From CAAGNP01 sp045603545 (GTDB lineage Bacteria; Bacteroidota; Bacteroidia; Bacteroidales; UBA932): 23,219 nt of DNA. Each line of letters starts with the position of its first letter. The stretch's first letter is position 1. The notes beneath the pieces are model-generated. The model saw nothing but the letters and a program-made list of their open reading frames with translations, ran no database searches and was not told the DNA's origin. Below are positions 23,142-23,219 of this stretch, one piece after another. The DNA is taken from NCBI GenBank assembly GCA_045603545.1, contig JAZUMG010000047.1, positions 1 through 23,219 on the forward strand, read 5' to 3'. Made by a program: the position numbers and the translations under genes.

Positions 23142-23219
23142 TGGCGCATGCCCCCCAGGGGGCTGTTGCGAAGCAACTGGGGGGTTGAAGGTGCCAAAAG
23201 GGCACAAAAAAAGGAGTTC
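23037..23219. repeat. Tandem repeat of about 120 bases made of consecutive hairpins; array continues beyond the right edge
   Basis: One full unit begins at 23037-23041 and a second at 23159-23163, running to the window end, nearly identical (the copies differ in a GGA/GAA loop and in G8 versus G6). Hairpins in order: GTTGC-GGA-GCAAC (23043-23055), GTGCC/GGCAC (23071-23085), GAGTTC-TTTC-GAACTC (23094-23109), GTCC-GAA-GGAC (23121-23131), CGCCAC-GTA-GTGGCG (23132-23146), then CCCCCCA (23151-23157) pairing with TGGGGGG (23178-23184) around GTTGC-GAA-GCAAC (23165-23177). No CRISPR-like unique spacers are seen. Confidence 0.9.

Noticed and set aside
22941..23207. Minus-strand open frame across the repeats, with a repeated peptide beginning CPFGTFNPP
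   Set aside because: The frame is open only because the unit is about 120 bases (40 codons). It shifts phase at the G8/G6 difference, runs antisense to real cutC sequence and has no start or promoter.
23037..23219. CRISPR array at the right edge
   Set aside because: The two units are nearly identical over their whole length (about 120 bases), with no unique spacers between shorter repeats, and each unit is built of several different hairpins.

Overview
The window is a chromosomal stretch from a member of the Bacteroidota, most likely Bacteroidales. Three lines of evidence point there: many genes are preceded by the Bacteroidota-type -7 promoter box TAnnTTTG, there is a Bacteroidota-like tmRNA tag (GNESYALAA), and the gene content fits (PgpH-like 7TM-HD protein, a plugless TonB-type barrel paired with a very large TPR protein, FtsE, a DUF177-rpmF pair, paired half-size chromate transporters). 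I cannot assign family or species.

Layout, left to right. Bases 1-365 are the 5' part of tmRNA (minus strand; its 3' end lies beyond the left edge), with its promoter at the end of the pgpH-like gene (397-2427, minus). A lipoprotein esterase (2475-3314, plus) is divergent from it and shares a bidirectional terminator with gyrB (3371-5368, minus). Next are a plugless outer-membrane barrel (5413-7026, minus) and a 1005-residue periplasmic TPR protein (7016-10033, minus), overlapping and probably co-translated. Divergent from them is ftsE-nth (10109-11469, plus). Convergent to nth are xerD and, directly upstream of it, tRNA-Arg(CCT) (11454-12434, minus). A roughly 330-base stretch with no recognisable gene follows, then rpmF and a DUF177/YceD gene (12765-13430, minus), and typA (13484-15280, minus).

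From 15362 to 16669 (plus) there is an unusual guaA whose glutaminase domain has lost the nucleophile and about 85 residues. It is followed by a 121-base imperfect palindrome and a bidirectional terminator. A three-gene minus-strand operon (two chromate-transporter halves and a D-2-hydroxyacid dehydrogenase, 16836-18861) diverges from a plus-strand operon of M14 carboxypeptidase, M81/MlrC-like lipoprotein and CutC (18938-23141).

The right end (23037-23219) is the start of a tandem repeat of about 120 bases. It is packed with small perfect hairpins, three of them with C(GNA)G triloops. The array runs off the edge of the window and supplies the last 34 codons of cutC. The hairpin array and the glutaminase-dead guaA are the two most unusual things here. 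Most other genes are housekeeping (translation, replication, ribosome rescue, chromosome resolution, DNA repair) or ordinary envelope and peptide-catabolism functions.
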